Program-made: the position numbers and the translations under genes
Assembly: GCF_954871325.1 (NCBI RefSeq)
Contig: NC_088775.1
Coordinates: 1,101,473 to 1,165,472 of the forward strand
DNA: 64,000 bases
Direction: 5' to 3'
Origin: Gordionus sp. m RMFG-2023
Lineage: Eukaryota; Nematomorpha; Gordioida; Chordodea; Parachordodidae
Notes under the pieces: model-generated
What the model was told of the DNA's origin: nothing
The model's input: only the letters and a program-made list of their open reading frames with translations
Database searches by the model: none
Shown here: positions 1-14,100 of the stretch, piece by piece
Position numbering within the stretch: position 1 is the stretch's first letter
Layout of the letters: each line of letters opens with the position of its first letter

Positions 1-540
1 GTTAAATGGAATCTCTAAGGATTCGCGTTATTCTAAATTGGCTAAATGGGGCCGTTTAAACGACACTATTAAGATGTAATTTTTTTTTTACTGGGATTCT
101 AATGAGGTCTATTTAAAAAAAAAAAATTTAATTTTGATTTGGAAAATTTAGGGAATTTTTATGGCCAATTTTCATAACGCACCATGAGGGAGGAGTAGAT
201 TAGCCCCTGGGTCGAACTCACCATGTCTCGTGGGGCATCTTTGGCCCTTTATCAAATAATCCAACCGGGGTAGGAAGATTTATATAAATAAATATTTCTG
301 TAGGGATGAAGAAAAAAAAACGATATTAAACAAAACAAAAAACGTATTTATTTATTTTTTTTAATATTATGAAATGCCTAAATTTTTCTTTCTTTCTTTC
401 TTTCTTTAAAAAAAAGGCAAAAAATCAAAAAAAATGCTGTCCAATTTAAAACGAACGCAATTTAAAATGCTTTATTTGCGTTTTTCGAAACGCTACGTTT
501 TTGAGAAATGCTACAGCGAACTATTTACATTCTTTACAAT
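1..540. other. AT-rich non-genic DNA
   Basis: No open frame or family similarity is visible. The stretch holds homopolymer A/T runs and a short TTTC microsatellite near 388-405. Confidence 0.6.
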
Positions 541-905
541 ATAAGACATATTTTCATCATTTAAAATTATACTATTTAAACTAGCGGCTCGTTTTTGAGA
601 CCGTTTTTTAAAACGGTTAACTCCATATTTTATCCAGAAACGCGAGTCTGAAGATTTTGCTCATAGAAGGGACGAATGTCTAGACACATTATTTTAGAAA
701 TCTTGAGGCCTTAAGCGATATTTTTCTGACTAACCCCCTCATTCATAGTTAGCGAGATTTCGCGGCGAAATACACGAAATATGGATTTTTTAAATTCTTT
801 GCCCGCTAATTCCCGCTGACTGCGAATGAGGGGTAAGATATTGAGTTAGCCGTTTTTTAAATATCGGCTCAAAACGAGAACCTTCCATTTATACGTTATC
901 TTCTC
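541..905. mobile_element. hAT-like short non-autonomous element with a second element nested in it
   Basis: This is a copy of a family found repeatedly in the window, recognised by inverted terminal segments resembling gagccgtttaa and by internal segments such as aacggctaactcaatatttt and cctgaagatttcgcccatag. The two halves are roughly inverted copies. Near 733-836 the element is interrupted by a segment bounded by ccccctcattcatagttagc and its imperfect inverse ending gaatgagggg, which looks like a nested insertion. There is no coding capacity. The ends are eroded and no target duplication was found. Confidence 0.55.
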
Positions 906-997
906 TTAACGGTGAATGGGGAATGGATTAAACACTTTTCAAAATTACAGTTACAAAGACCTCTTAATTCGTATTTTTTTATCTTCTAACTAAACAA

Positions 998-1172
998 CAG
1001 AGTTGTTAAAGGATCTGGATACAAGTATCTAGATCCTGTATCTAGATATAAAAATGTGGTATCTGTATATGTATCTATATAGATTTTTGATTAAAATCTC
1101 GGTATTTAGATATTTTTTTAGACGATGTGTCTGTATCTAGATCCATTTAAAAAGTATCTTTTAACAACTCTG
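998..1172. mobile_element. hAT MITE with perfect 8-bp target-site duplication
   Basis: The element starts CAGAGTTGTTAAA and ends with the inverse TTTAACAACTCTG. It is flanked on both sides by ctaaacaa (990-997 and 1173-1180), an exact 8-bp duplication as expected of the hAT superfamily. The body is repeated variants of gtatctagatac. The ends match the hAT element at 24353-25564, which is its likely source of transposase. Confidence 0.9.
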
Positions 1173-1192
1173 CTAAACAATATTCGTGTCTT

Positions 1193-2090
1193 GTTTGGGG
1201 GGGGGGGGGTTATTTTTTTTATTTAGAGGAGATACAATAATATACGGTTATTTAACTCTCGATGGGTAAGGCGGAAATAAGAAAACGGAAAATCAGCTGA
1301 TATTATTTTTACAATTTTGTTTATTTTTGATTTATTTCCTTTGAAAAAATAATAAATCAAAAGTAACTTTTAGGGTAAAAAATTTTTTTTTTTATTTATA
1401 ATCAATTTACGAGTTGGGTTTGGATAATTCTTTTCTTCCTATGGATCAGGTCGGAAAAACTAATTTGAGGGTTTTTTTTATAGAGGAGATATGTAATTTA
1501 CGGTTATTTAACTCTTGTTGGGTAAGGCGGAAATAAGAAAATAACGCGATTGACCTGAAAATCAGCTGATATTATTTTTGCAATTTTTTATTTTTGATTA
1601 TTTCCTTTAAAAAAATAATAAATCAAAAGTAACTTTTAGGGTTAAAAATTTTTTTTATAGTTTTCCGGGTTTTGTCTTGATAATTTTTTTCTTCCTATTG
1701 GTCAAGCCAAAAAAATTGATTAAGGAGATGGGGGGGGGGGTTTAGATGAGATACATAATTTTTGAGAAATTACTGATTTTGGATAATTTAAAAAATACGG
1801 TGATTTAACCTTTGAGGGGTAAGGCGGAAATAAAAAATATAACGCAATTGAACAATCGGATGTTTTTTTTAGGTTGAGTCGGGTTTAGCGGGGTTTGGAG
1901 ATAATTTTGATACAATTTTTTTGAATTTAATTCATTATATTCAATAAATCAAGGTTTTGATTATTTCCTTTAAAAAAAATGTAACTAAAAAGTAGCTGTT
2001 AGGTAAAAAAAAAAAAATTTTTTATAAATCAATTTCCGGGTTGGGTGTGCGTAATTCTTTTCTTCCTATGGGGGTCAGGTCGAATAAAAT
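1193..2090. repeat. Tandem repeat, three diverged units of about 250-350 bp
   Basis: Three successive units share the order: G-run, gaggagatac, ggttatttaactctcgatgg-like segment, gggtaaggcggaaataag, a cagctgatattattttt-like segment, and ttcttttcttcctatggatc-like segment. Units begin near 1193, 1465 and 1728. The third is longer and carries extra sequence. There is no coding content. Confidence 0.7.
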
Positions 2091-2174
2091 TTATCCGCTA
2101 ATAGATTTATAGTGGGGGGTCCATTTCACCCCCCTATCCCCCAAAATTAAAAATTTTTTTTTATTGATTTATCT

Positions 2175-2460
2175 CATTCAAATTTATGTTTCAAATTATG
2201 ACATTTTTTTTTCTGAATGCAAATCAGCTGGACTCGCCATTTTAACCGTTTCCGACATAAGAAATAAATTGGCCCCTCTCGTTTTAAAATTTTTTTTAAA
2301 TAACGATATTACGGGTAAACAAGATGGCGTCCCCAGCTGTTTTTTCATCGATGTGCACTCTTTGAACGAAACTCATCGTCAGTCTAGGTATTATTACTAT
2401 CATGTCATTGGTCAAAATATAGACAGGGAATTCTTGTAGTATTTGTGTCAAATATGTAAA
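2175..2460. mobile_element. Palindromic MITE (CAATGACAT family), copy 1
   Basis: The right end reads catcgtcagtctaggtatta and runs to atgtcattg, the inverse of the left terminus of the intact copy at 55602-55956. Internal hallmarks are gcaaatcagctggactcgcc on the left and atggcgtccccagctgtttt on the right. The left terminus is too diverged to place. An open frame across this stretch is fortuitous. Confidence 0.75.
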
Positions 2461-5400
2461 GGAGGGAGAAAAATATAAAATTTGTTTTAAATAATTTTTT
2501 TTAATGAATGACAAATAAAGAAAAAATATATAAAGAAATGTTTTGTCACCTTTATATATAATAACTCATAATACATACAAAACAAACTATATTATGATTG
2601 GTTATTTTTTGAACCAATTAAAATAATTAACAAGTTGTTAAAAAAATATTATTAAATTATTTCAATTTATATAGATAATATAATTTATAAAACTAATTTA
2701 ATAAAAAAAATAAAAATTTTAAAGTTATCAAACTAATAATGACATTACAAACTAAGGAATATTTTTTTTTAAAAAACGATAAAAAACAATAAAAAACAAC
2801 TATATCAGGATTATATTAATAATATTCATTTTAATCAATATTTTTTTAAATAAAATTTCTTAAAAATTTAATTATTTATTTTAAAATAAAATTATTACAC
2901 AAATTTAAATAAAATAATTTGTGATAATGAAAAATTTTTATCAGCAAAAATTGATTGGTAAAATTGATTTTTGCAAATATTGGGAATTTTTTCATCAATC
3001 ATTAAAAATTCTTAATAAAACATGGATAACGGTTTTTACCTTAAAATGAATATTTCATCCGATGTGAAATTGATGGAGGTTGTCTCCCTGATTCATCTTA
3101 TATTACTAAAACAAGTAATAGTCTGTTTTACTTCTTCTATAGAAACTTCCTTGAAACCTATCTTTAAAAAAGAAAAATGGCATTTTCCAAACCAAAAATA
3201 GGGTTTTCCTGGATCAAAATCTTGTCAGAAAAAAAAATAAGATAAGACTAACCAGGATAGCGCCACATCTTGAACAATCTTTAAAATGAAAAGAGGCTCT
3301 TTCCAAACCAAAAATAGGGTTTTCCTGGATCAAAATCTTGTCAGAAAATGCTAAGATTAAGACTAAACCAGGATACGGGTCCATAGGAATGGATAGATAA
3401 GATATGGATTTTTATTAGGATTAAATGAAAGGTTTGAGTGATAGAGAGGTAAAATTGTTGTTTGATAAAATAATGATTTTTTTTTTATAGAAAATTCTAT
3501 TTCGAGTCTGACAGGGCACGTGATCATAAAAGAGAACCAATAGAAATCTAAGGTAACTCAGCTGTTGTAACGGCTAATTCCCTTACATCCAGTAAACAAT
3601 GTGTAAATAGAGGTAGCTTTAGCACACTACTTAAAAAAAAAAATAGCCATAGCTCGTTACTTTCAATTTTATATAATTAATTTTATAATTAAATCTAAAA
3701 TAATAATCTTATTATTTAATTTAATTTTGAAATTTAAAAATATGCATTTAAATCTAGTTTACACCATAATTTTCTAAAATTTGAGTTTGATGTTGATGAT
3801 AGCTACAAATCATATCGAATAAAAATTTAAAAAATGATGATAATATGGATTTTCCTTTTCCAGAAATTATTTTAATCTGAATAAAAAAAATTTGTACTAG
3901 ATATCGATTTCGATGCAAGATTTGTCAGAAGATTTTATCCTCAAATGAGACAAGTAGTTTAAATTTGCGTAAATATTTAAAGGTAATATATAATAAATTA
4001 GTATTTGAATCATTGTATATATTAGATAAATGAAATATAATTTCTTTTATAATTTTGAAAATAATCTATTCAAATAAATTACTATTTTATTTGTTTATAA
4101 TATTGATACTGTGGTATAATGTTAGATAATTATGTTAAAAAATTTATTATTAAAATCTTAATGAACAATAAAAATCCCCCTAATGATGGCGCTAGTTAAA
4201 TTTATTGTATTGGTTTTACATTAATAAATATAAAAAAAATAGAATAAAAAGAAATATATCACAAACAAAATAATCCATTTATATTTGGTGTTATGCCAGA
4301 AGAGAAGTAATGCGAAAAAATCTTTGAAGCAAATATTGTTGAGACATTTATTAATTATCTCTAAAGTTTTAATATTGTCTTATTTTAGTAAAAAAACCAA
4401 AATTTTAATATTATTCTATTTCACAATTATTTAATATGAAGCATCTGAATTTATTTGAATGATAATTATAACTGAGGAGTCAGGGATATTTTATCAACAC
4501 CAAATTTGATAAGGTTTGGAACTCAAACTCCCTAATAATATGTAAATTGATATTTTCATCATTTACAAAATGTAAATTTATTATATATTTAAAAAATTTT
4601 TTAGTAAGCAAATTTTATTTGTAAAATTGAAATATTGTAAATGTCTAAAAAGAGAGATCAAAGATGTAATAGATTATTAATTTTTCACGTTTGTATTAAA
4701 TAAAATCAAATTAAAGTTGCAATTTTGTGTTATATAGTTAAAATAACCTGTGTTAAAATATTACAAAAATAATATTTTTTAACCATTTTATTTTGGAAAT
4801 TATTTATAGAATTTTATTTTTCCTCGTGCAAAGAATTAGGAGATATTATATATAAACTTTTATTAAAAAGGGAAGAGAATCTGAGGATTGGAATAAAACT
4901 CTTAGAATAATAATTTCAGTAGATAGATTAGTAACCGATTAAAATGTCTAAAGATAGAACCTCATTGACAAAATTTTACATAGGAAATTTAACCCTTAGA
5001 ATTCACAATGTATAATTAAGAATTAAATGAAAAAGTCGTAAAATATTATAATAAACATCTTCTTGCAATTTCAACTGGAGGACGTAAAATTAACCTTAAA
5101 ATTAGTGTTTTTTATTAGAGAATGGCATTAGAGATGGGAATGACCATAATTTTATTCATTCACATGGACAATACAGATGTATCTCATATTTTCTTAACCC
5201 GATGTATAAAAGACGATAATTTTATCATATTAAAAAAATTTTAAAATAAAAATTGAAAAAATTTGAAAACGTTATAAAAATAAAATCCACTAGGATAATG
5301 TATAATGTTTTTAAAGATATTTCTAAAATAATTAAATTTAAGCTGTTTTTGCCAAGAGTTCATTTATGCTTCTTAATTTTTTTTAGGCTGGAACATTTTC

Positions 5401-6440
5401 TATTTAATATCAGAGGTTGGCGCCCGGCCCACTAGAATTTTGGGGTCGGACAACTAAAATATTTGGTCGAATGAGGAAGTTAGCAAATATGCTTAATAAA
5501 ATTCACGTTTTTTTAATTCATAAATTTTTTTTATTATGGACTGGACTTGAAAATTTATACAAAATTATTTTACGGGCTGATCAAAAAAATTAGATCAAAA
5601 AAGGCAATAATATAATCTAAATTCATTGAAATCATAATAGGTCAGACCCTATTAAAAATCGTCGTAATTTTTATTTTATATAAATCTTTTCACAACGACA
5701 ATTTAAAAAAAAAAATTTTTTTTAAGTTTTAAAAAAGTGGAAAGTTTTAATAAAAATAAAACATAATTTATTTAGACTTCCGGTAAAATTATATCGTTCG
5801 ATCTTTATAGAGCGTTCGTTAAATACGTCAGAAAAAAAAATTAATACTTGAAATATAGATCGTTTTAACTGGCATTCCAACGGCAGTTATATTTTTTTTC
5901 TGGATTAGCGTTTTTGCTTGACATTTGACAATCCTTCAAAATTTTAATTTTTAATATTCTTAAAACATTAATAAATCGAATTGGTCAAGTTGGAATAGAA
6001 GTTTGGGCATTTTTTTTGTCCCAAATATCACTGGTTCGAAGCCGTGTTTTGGTCAAATTAAACTGGTTTAATATTGGATGCGTTTTCCGCTTCACGATCT
6101 GATATGTTTTAACGCAGCTCTAGCACACAGGGAGGATAGGAAAGGTGTGAGGACTCTCATCAAGGTGGAATGTCAATTTATTTTGGGGAAAAATATATAT
6201 AAGAAATGACCGGTTTATTCTAGAACTTTCCTGAATCCCACCAAGAACACAGATATAGGTTAAAATTTTGTTGACCCCTCATTAAAGATTAAATTGGAGA
6301 TATGATTCGCTAACACCCCCCCCTCCCTATGACTCTTTGAATCATATCCGGGGTAGCTTGGACATTTGAAGTTCGGAACTTGTTTTTAACGGGAAATAAA
6401 AGATCTGTAACAATATAATTTTATTTAATATTTAATGGTG
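2461..6440. other. AT-rich non-genic DNA with a local duplication
   Basis: No exon, RNA gene or domain is recognised. A tandem duplication of about 117-bp period lies at 3184-3375: the segment from ccaaaccaaaaatagggttt through atcttgtcagaaaa occurs at about 3186 and again at about 3301. The rest is homopolymer-rich. Confidence 0.6.
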
Positions 6441-6463
6441 GTAAAGAAATAGGATATTTAATA

Positions 6464-6668
6464 GACCGTCTTGGCTGCCATTTTTTTTTATCCAACAGAT
6501 TTCTTTTCACTCCTTTAGAAAAAAAAAGAATTGAATTTTTCAAATCATTTTTTGAATCAGCTGATACCGTCCTGGCTGCCATTTTTTTTATCCGACAGAT
6601 TTCTTTACACTCCTTTAGATAAAAAAAAGAGTTGATTTTCGAATCATTTTTTTTTGAATCAGCTGATT
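6464..6668. repeat. Two-unit tandem repeat of about 103 bp
   Basis: Two adjacent units each run from a ccgtcttggctgccattttt-like segment through acagatttct, actcctttaga and end in gaatcagctga. They differ by small indels in the T and A runs. An open frame on the minus strand simply reads through both units. Confidence 0.8.
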
Positions 6669-6785
6669 TCAAAAAAAAATATAACAAACTTTCCCCCCAA
6701 ACAGCTTTGAGAAAAAAAAATAAAAATTACATAGTAATTAGTAGTACGTTGGAAAATGCAGATATTTTACAAAAAAAATGAAAAA

Positions 6786-7143
6786 TGAACTATGGCCTCT
6801 TAACACGGGGACAGAATCCATTTTGTTTTTTTTAGTAATTTTTTTACTAACTATATAAATAGGCAAGTACATCATCACATATATTGAACTATGGCCTTTT
6901 TAAGTAATTTTTTACTAATTATATATATAATACAGTACATCATCATACATATATTGAACTATGGCCCCTTATCACGTGGACAGATTCCATTTTGTTTTTT
7001 AAAGTAATTTTTACTAATTATATATATACTGTTACTACATCATCATACATATATTGAACTATGGCCTCTTATCACGTGGACAGAATCCATTTTTAGTAAT
7101 TTTTTTTACTAATTATATGTATAATATAGTACATCATCATATA
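6786..7143. repeat. Tandem repeat, four units, one internally deleted
   Basis: Units starting near 6786, 6885, 6955 and 7051 share gaactatggcctcttatcac, gtggacagaatccatttt, agtaattttttactaattat and gtacatcatcatacatatat. The second unit lacks the central part. No coding content. Confidence 0.8.
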
Positions 7144-7508
7144 AAAGTACACACTAATTTATAAATTTTATTTTTTGTTATTTGATAGAAGAGAGAGAAG
7201 AAAAAAAAGAGAGAATATAAAATTTTGTGGAAAAATATATGAAACGAGGAAGTCAGGAAAAAAAAAATATTTAAAATTATAACGTTGAACTCTTACGTTC
7301 ATTTTTTTATATTTTAAAAATATATATTTATTTTAATGTATGTATAACCGTTAACCTTTAAGTATTTTTTTTTAAAATATATAATTCGCAATCATGAATT
7401 GCATTTCCCAGGTGAATGAAAGAATAAGTGAATGAATGAGTGAAATTTTTAATATTTCTATCATTTTTTGGGATGAGGAGGATGGGGGGGGGTGGATTAT
7501 AAAGAATC

Positions 7509-7630
7509 AAGGAAGAAAGGAAGGAAGGAAGGAAGGAAGGAAGGAAGGAAGGAAGGAAGGAAGGAAGGAAGGAAGGAAGGAAGGGAAGGAAGGAAGGAAG
7601 GAAGGAAGGAAGGAAGGAAGGAAGGAAGGA

Positions 7631-7714
<84 letters not shown>

Positions 7715-8000
7715 AAATAAATTTAAAAAAATAAAGAAAAGAAAGAATGAAAGAAAAGAAAGAAAGAATGAAATAAAAGAAAGAAAGAAGAAAGAAAAGA
7801 AAGAAAAGAAAGAAAGAATGAAAGAAAAAAAGAAAGAATGAAAGAAAAGAAAGAAAGAATGAAAGAAAAAAAGAAAGAATGAAAGAAAGAAAAAAAGAAA
7901 GAATGAAAGAAAGAAAAGAAAGAAAGAATGAAAGAAAAGAAAAGAAAAGAAAAGAAAGAAAGAAAAAAGAAAGAAAGAAAAAAGAAAAAAAGAAAGGAAG
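7509..8000. repeat. Large GGAA to GAAA microsatellite
   Basis: A run of GGAA units (about 7511-7630) passes into pure GAAA units (about 7630-7714) and then into degenerate purine repeats with occasional T to 8000. It lies about 110 bp upstream of the Blimp-1 start codon. Open frames here encode only repeated Lys/Glu/Arg or Ser/Phe and are artefacts. Confidence 0.95.
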
Positions 8001-8113
8001 GACATTATTAAGACTTCTCTTTATAATTTTGTCTTTATCAAAAAAAATTATCAATATTTTTTTAATTTACATACTTAAATGAATTTTAATAAAGGTTTGA
8101 AGACGTTAGAAAA

Positions 8114-11100
8114 ATGGAAAATGGTTGCCAAGACCTGAGTCAAATATCGGAAGAAAAATTTGAGGAGCTGTGCATATATAAAGTAGCGGATCGACTGACC
8201 GTTGCCTTCGACGAGAGAGGTACTCCACCCGTTACCAGCGTGTTCTGCCAACAAAATGGAACGCCTAACAATGGGTATGGCGGAGGCAATGTTCCTAATG
8301 ACAGCAATTTTGGCTACGCCAATGGTCACAGTATTCTGTTTAACCCGCGAAGTTCTAATTGCAGAACTGAGTCTTCTAGGGCCGAATCATCCATCCCGAG
8401 AATCTTGGAGCTCAGGGAATCATCATCTTTTCTAAACGTTAATATATTGTTTTTTTATACTTTTTTTTAAAAAAAAATTTGTTTTGAATCGAAAGAGTTT
8501 TTAATAGAATTTTTAACTTGGAATGTAAAATAAAAAACGAAAAAAATACATAGAAAACTGAACAAAAAAAACATGCTTAAAAATCACATTTTAACGAAAT
8601 TTTTGAAAACAAATTATTATTAATAATTGATTTGTAAATGATATTTTCCAAATTTGTTTAGTTGATTCGATTTTAAGATGATTGCGATATCGAAAAATTT
8701 GCTATTTTCTTTAAGGACTGTAAATTGTGATAAAAAAAACTTTAAAAAAAACAATAATTAATAAAAAAAACAACGTTTATTTTTATTAATCCCCTAAATT
8801 TTACTAACGTTAAAAATAATATAGGAACTTGGAATCTGGAGTAAGGATTATATTCCCAAGGGTACAAGGTTCGGTCCGTTGGAAGGGCAACTCTTTCAAC
8901 TCGATAACGTTCCTCTAGGAATTACGAGGAAATATTTTTGGAGAGTAATATATTTTCCCAATACTATAATAAACATTTTAAAAAAATTGTGTTCGTTTTT
9001 TTTTGTTTTTTTAAGTGTCCAAAACCTATTTTAAAAGTTTTAAAACTTTTAAAAATTTAACAAATATATTTTGGCCATATTTTTTATCTTTCTATAAAGT
9101 TTTGAAAGTTTTGAAAGTTTTCGAAATTAATTTTTTTTTTAAATTTTGACCCGAACCCTCATTAATAGTCGACTTAACCTTGATTTTTAATTTCAATTAT
9201 GTTAAGTTTAAAATAGGTATTAATTAATCTCTTAAAAATAACGAAAGTCTTAATTAATATAAATGGAGACCTGCCATTTATGTGGCCCAGCTGGGATTTT
9301 TAAAAAAATTCGACCCGAATTGACCCGTCACCGGTTTTAAATTTTAAGGACTTAACTCGGATTTTTTAAAAATTTATATAACATTTATTTTTAATTTTTT
9401 TATAGCTAATAATGCCAATTTACAGATAATCGGTTTTAAAATCTACGGCTCGGCCCGGATATATTTTATGAAAATTAGAATACAACTCAACCCGGGTATC
9501 CGGCCGGTTTGGGAGGCCGGTATTGCAGGTCTCTGATAAATAGGATTTAGGATATTAATTTTATGTGAACATTTAAATTAGAATTTGATTTTTTTTTTTA
9601 AAAAAAATATTAACAGGAAAATGATAAAGTATTATAAAAATTGTCTATATTATAGGTTACACTCCCATTACGTGTACCAAAATGTTCGCCCATGTTTATT
9701 TTATCTATCCTATTTTATTTATTTTTTTTAAATAAAAATCGTCTGAAATATTCCTTTTTTTTTAAAAAAAAATGATACCACAAATTTAATCAATTTATAA
9801 CATTTTTTAAAAGCTTTGTTATATAGAAATAAGTAGATCCAAATTCTAGGGATCATTAGCAATTCTTCTAAGAAAGGAAAATTATGGTAGAAATTTAGCA
9901 AAACCAATTAACCCATTGAAAAGGATGTATATAACGTAATTATAAAAAATATAGTAGATTTTGAGTTCACTCAAAATAGGGGACATCTAAATGATAAACT
10001 ATTTCAAAATAAGAGTACAAAATTTCTTCAAAAATATGACCTAGAGATTTGATATCTGCAATTATCAGCTAAGATTACAGTCAATGATTATATTCCATTC
10101 CTTCCATAAGGGCAAGAACATCAAATTTTATGTTAGCTTTGAGAAGAAACCATTCTAAAGATGACATCGCAAAAGAAGAAGAAAAAAAAAATTAAATCGT
10201 CTGACAGGAAAGATTGGACAAAAGGAACAATAAGAGAACACAATATTCCTTGAAGAATCAAAATTTGATATAAATTTTGGGTCTTAACGATATATGATTA
10301 TAAGAACTTAAATGCTGTGTAAATATCAAGATATTCTCAAAAAAAAATACTGATCCCATTAATTTGGGATTATTAGGACATAAAGAAAATTGCATTTTCC
10401 ATCTGGGCCTTCTTGCCCTTGCTCTTAATCTAAAAAACCTTGCAAGATTCAAATATCCAGCTCTTACGACTTTTTCCAAAATCCTGTCGAAAACATATGA
10501 GAAGCTCGGAAAGCAGCAATGTATAGAACAAATGATTGTGCGAAGAATAAAATTTTAGTTTATATAGAAATCGATATGCAAATATACGTGTCAAAAATCT
10601 TATTTCAATGCCATAAAGGAATAGTTTGTCAGTAATAAATGACAAAAAATGGATTTAAACAAAATGTGGGTGGAATTAATATATTTTCGCATATGGGCGG
10701 TAATATTTTAAAAAAAAATTAATAATAAATCATTTTAAATAAATAATTAATATAATTTTTTTTTTTTTTATAAATTTAAAAATTCAAATAAATCTCATCC
10801 ATATTCAGGGAAAAATCAATAAATTACAATCAATAATTTATTAAATATGTGCTGCCGTTATCCGACTTCTTGGAGTTGATTTAACCAAGATCCCATAAAG
10901 ATGGAGCTAAAAATTTCTAGAATATTGATAATTAAGTCATGAAACGCTTCTTGGTAACTCAAGGTTGACAGTTAGAAGGATAAAAAGTTGTCAAGACAGT
11001 GCTGTAACAACGCTACGAAATTTCAGTTGTTTGTAAAATTTGTTGATGGAAAATAGCTATTCGTGTACCAGCTATATTATTTGATCAAAATGAAAATGCT

Positions 11101-14100
11101 TTAGCTGACTTGTTAGGGATGACTCCTCCACCCCCCCCCCCCCAATTTCTGGCAAATGTTGAGTTATGGGTTTATATGACAGGAGAAGATTAGATAACCA
11201 TGTGTTTTTTTTCTGAAGGAGTTAAAATTTATCCATAGCTGAGTGATTTGACCAATGTATTATGTTAACGGTTTGGTTTTATTGGAGGTCCAATTAGAAT
11301 GTCCGAACTTCCACTAGGGAAAAGGATAATCAAACATAGAACCTAAAAGTAAAAGCCATTTGACAATGGGGTCAAATATTTGTGAGTAATTTATCTAAAT
11401 TACCCATTTTAAATTTAGTATCTCAGATACTATATACTTCGCAAAAGTTTTAATAAGATACTTGTATCTTATTTTTTTTAAAGTATCGTAGATACAAGAT
11501 ACTTTAAAAAAAAAGATAGTTCTAATAAATTGACAAGTATAAGTAATGAATGCATTTCTTTAACATTGAAAGAAGTTAATAGATTATTAAAAAATTTCCC
11601 TGTGGATTATTGTTTTCTTTTATATTTTTTTAAAAAACTCTAGAGTTTTTTTGAATATGTTTTTTTGCAGTTTTCACCATTTTGTTTTGTTTTTTATTTA
11701 AGTTTGGTGTAATTCTTTATGATTGATTCGTGTAAAATTTTTTTATCATTCTAGATGGCGTTTCTATAAGTGAGACAAAAAAATAAAATATTTCAGATTC
11801 AGAGAATTTTTTTATTTTACTATTATTTTCTTTATTTATCATTATTATTTTTTTTGATTTATTCTTTTCAATTCTAAGATTATTTTTTTTAAATAAATCA
11901 ATTCATTTCATTATTAATCATGAAATGTAAAAATTGATTTTAAAAAACCTTTAAAATTTTTCCGGCAATGTGTTACATTTAAAACAATGTCATATATAAT
12001 ACCTAGGCTGACGATTTATTCATTAAAAGTGTACATCAATGCAAATCAGCTGGAGCACGCCATCTTGATTACACTAATCATTATTAAAATTTTAAAGGAG
12101 AGCCTAACCTTATTCCTATATCTGATGCAAACTTTATTAAAGAATTACCGGATCATCGAGACAACTAAGGGAAGCAAGTTATCAATTTAATACTAGTTTT
12201 TAACAAGAGAATAATTACCATATGTGGCACTAAAATGGCGGCTCCAGCTGATTTGCTTTTTAACGAACGCTTAAAAATGCATTTTAATGAATGAATCGAT
12301 CAGTTTTTTTGGCGCGTTCTTTAAAATTTCAAAAATCGGATTTTACCGGAAATGTATTCCATCATGTTTGGAATATGAAATTTCAGAGAATCTTGCCATG
12401 TTACTAAAATTTATATTAGTTTTTCCATATGACTCAAAGGTTAACAACAAAAGTGTCTATGATTCATAAGATGGGTATTCCAAACGTGACGGAACGTATT
12501 TCCGGCGAAATCCTCTTTTGAAATTTTTTAAAAAATGCGATCAAAAAAAGGATATAAAGTTGTAAAAATGACTGACTGACTCTAACATAATATATATTAA
12601 TTGCAATGACTTACTTAAAAATTGATAACTTCAAAATATCCTCATTTATATAGTAGTCTGTAACATGAAATTACCCGACATCACATATAATATTGTAATA
12701 ATTCTATTTAATTTGAATAAGTCATTTTTCGTCTAAAAGTATTCATCTGAATATTACGACAGACATTACTTCAAGAAGTTTTAAAAGGATACATGGTATA
12801 AAGGTATCTTGTATCTTAGATACAAATATCCGCGATACTGCCTGACTCTGATCATATCTAATATGATTTCCGATCAATATTGATAAATTTAAACAATTTG
12901 GGAAAAAAATTTTTTTTTTATTCTCGACATTATTCCTGTTCTAATATTAGGTTCTTGGAAGTCTTTCATGACTTAATTGATGGAATATACTTGATGCATT
13001 TCTCCTCCGAAGTGTTGACCTGAAATTGTCTCTCTTATGCGTGCCACTTTAGGTTGGATGGGAGTGATCAACATATGATTATTTTAGTTTATTTTATAAA
13101 TTATTCTGATAACGTTAAATCTTTGCTTCTTTTTTATAGCCCGGGGTTCTAATGATTTAGAGTAGTATATAATATATTTTTCTGTCCTATATAGTGGTAA
13201 AATCTTAACTTATAATTGCAATAATATGCTAGAATTCTAGTAAAGAAAAATCTTGGTAATCCCTTGAAAAATGTTTACAACACTAATTCAGTTTGGGAGT
13301 CGACTATCTGGACCAATTCTCAATAATAAATTAATCGAGTTAGCTTGCCATTTACATGCGGGATACAGTAAGAAAGTATCCAAAGAGACAAATATAATAC
13401 ACATTTCGTCATATATAGATATAAAAGATATAGCTAATAAATGCCTATCAAATTATCATATGATCCCATTTATTTTATATTTCGGATGTTCTCCTGAATT
13501 ACTCAAAAAACCATATGTTTCAGTTAAAAAATAATAAGGTTTCTTTGAATTCAGATCACAATCGTTAATAAATAAATCCTTGGTGATATATAGCTTCTTT
13601 TTTTTATTCCACGAAAAAAATTATAACGAAAAAAAAAATCGTCACAAAGATTTACGAAGAAAATGATTACCGGAAAACAAAAGCGCTCAAGCATTACATA
13701 GACGCTTACGACGAGAACAGGAGCAATTGGATGCGTTACGTTAACCCTGCCAAGAATATCAAGGATCAAAATCTGGTAGCTTGTCAAATCGATTTTAAGA
13801 TCTATTTCTACACGGTTAAACCAATCTTCCCCGGCACGGAATTACTAGTTTGGTATTGCAAAGACTTCGAGAAAAGACTCAACGCTTCGATGCTCAGCTA
13901 TTTACCCAACCACCAATACACCGAAGCCGAAATGGATGGAATCCATGTCGTCGTAGGTAATGGGGCCGAAATGAGAGCGGAAATAGATGATTTCGGTGGT
14001 AATATCTATTCTTCCGTCACCGATAACATCCAAATGGAAGAGAAAAAACTCAACTTTTTGCAAGCATTCCCTAAATATATTCCTAGCGACGAGGTATCCA

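Larger units (their letters stand above)
8945..13649. other. Large intron of the Blimp-1-like gene
   Basis: The intron splits the PR/SET domain between RKYFWR and IYEEND. It contains AT-rich DNA, a GC-richer segment near 9290-9530 with inverted cccgggt/cggcccgg motifs like the CG-rich MITEs elsewhere in the window, and two MITE relics near 11985-12520. An open frame at 13271-13534 has no recognisable domain. Stretches at 9840-10660 and 10850-11240 are less AT-rich but give no family I recognise. Confidence 0.6.

Noticed and set aside
2164-2514. Open frames of 91 and 72 residues
   Set aside because: They lie inside a palindromic MITE copy, and equivalent copies elsewhere do not keep the frame.
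7358-8082. Several long open frames on both strands
   Set aside because: They consist of Lys/Glu/Arg or Ser/Phe repeats from a GGAA/GAAA microsatellite and have no independent coding signal.
13271-13534. 87-residue open frame in the Blimp-1 intron
   Set aside because: No recognisable domain, and no splice phase connecting it to the neighbouring exons. It could be an unrecognised transposon piece.
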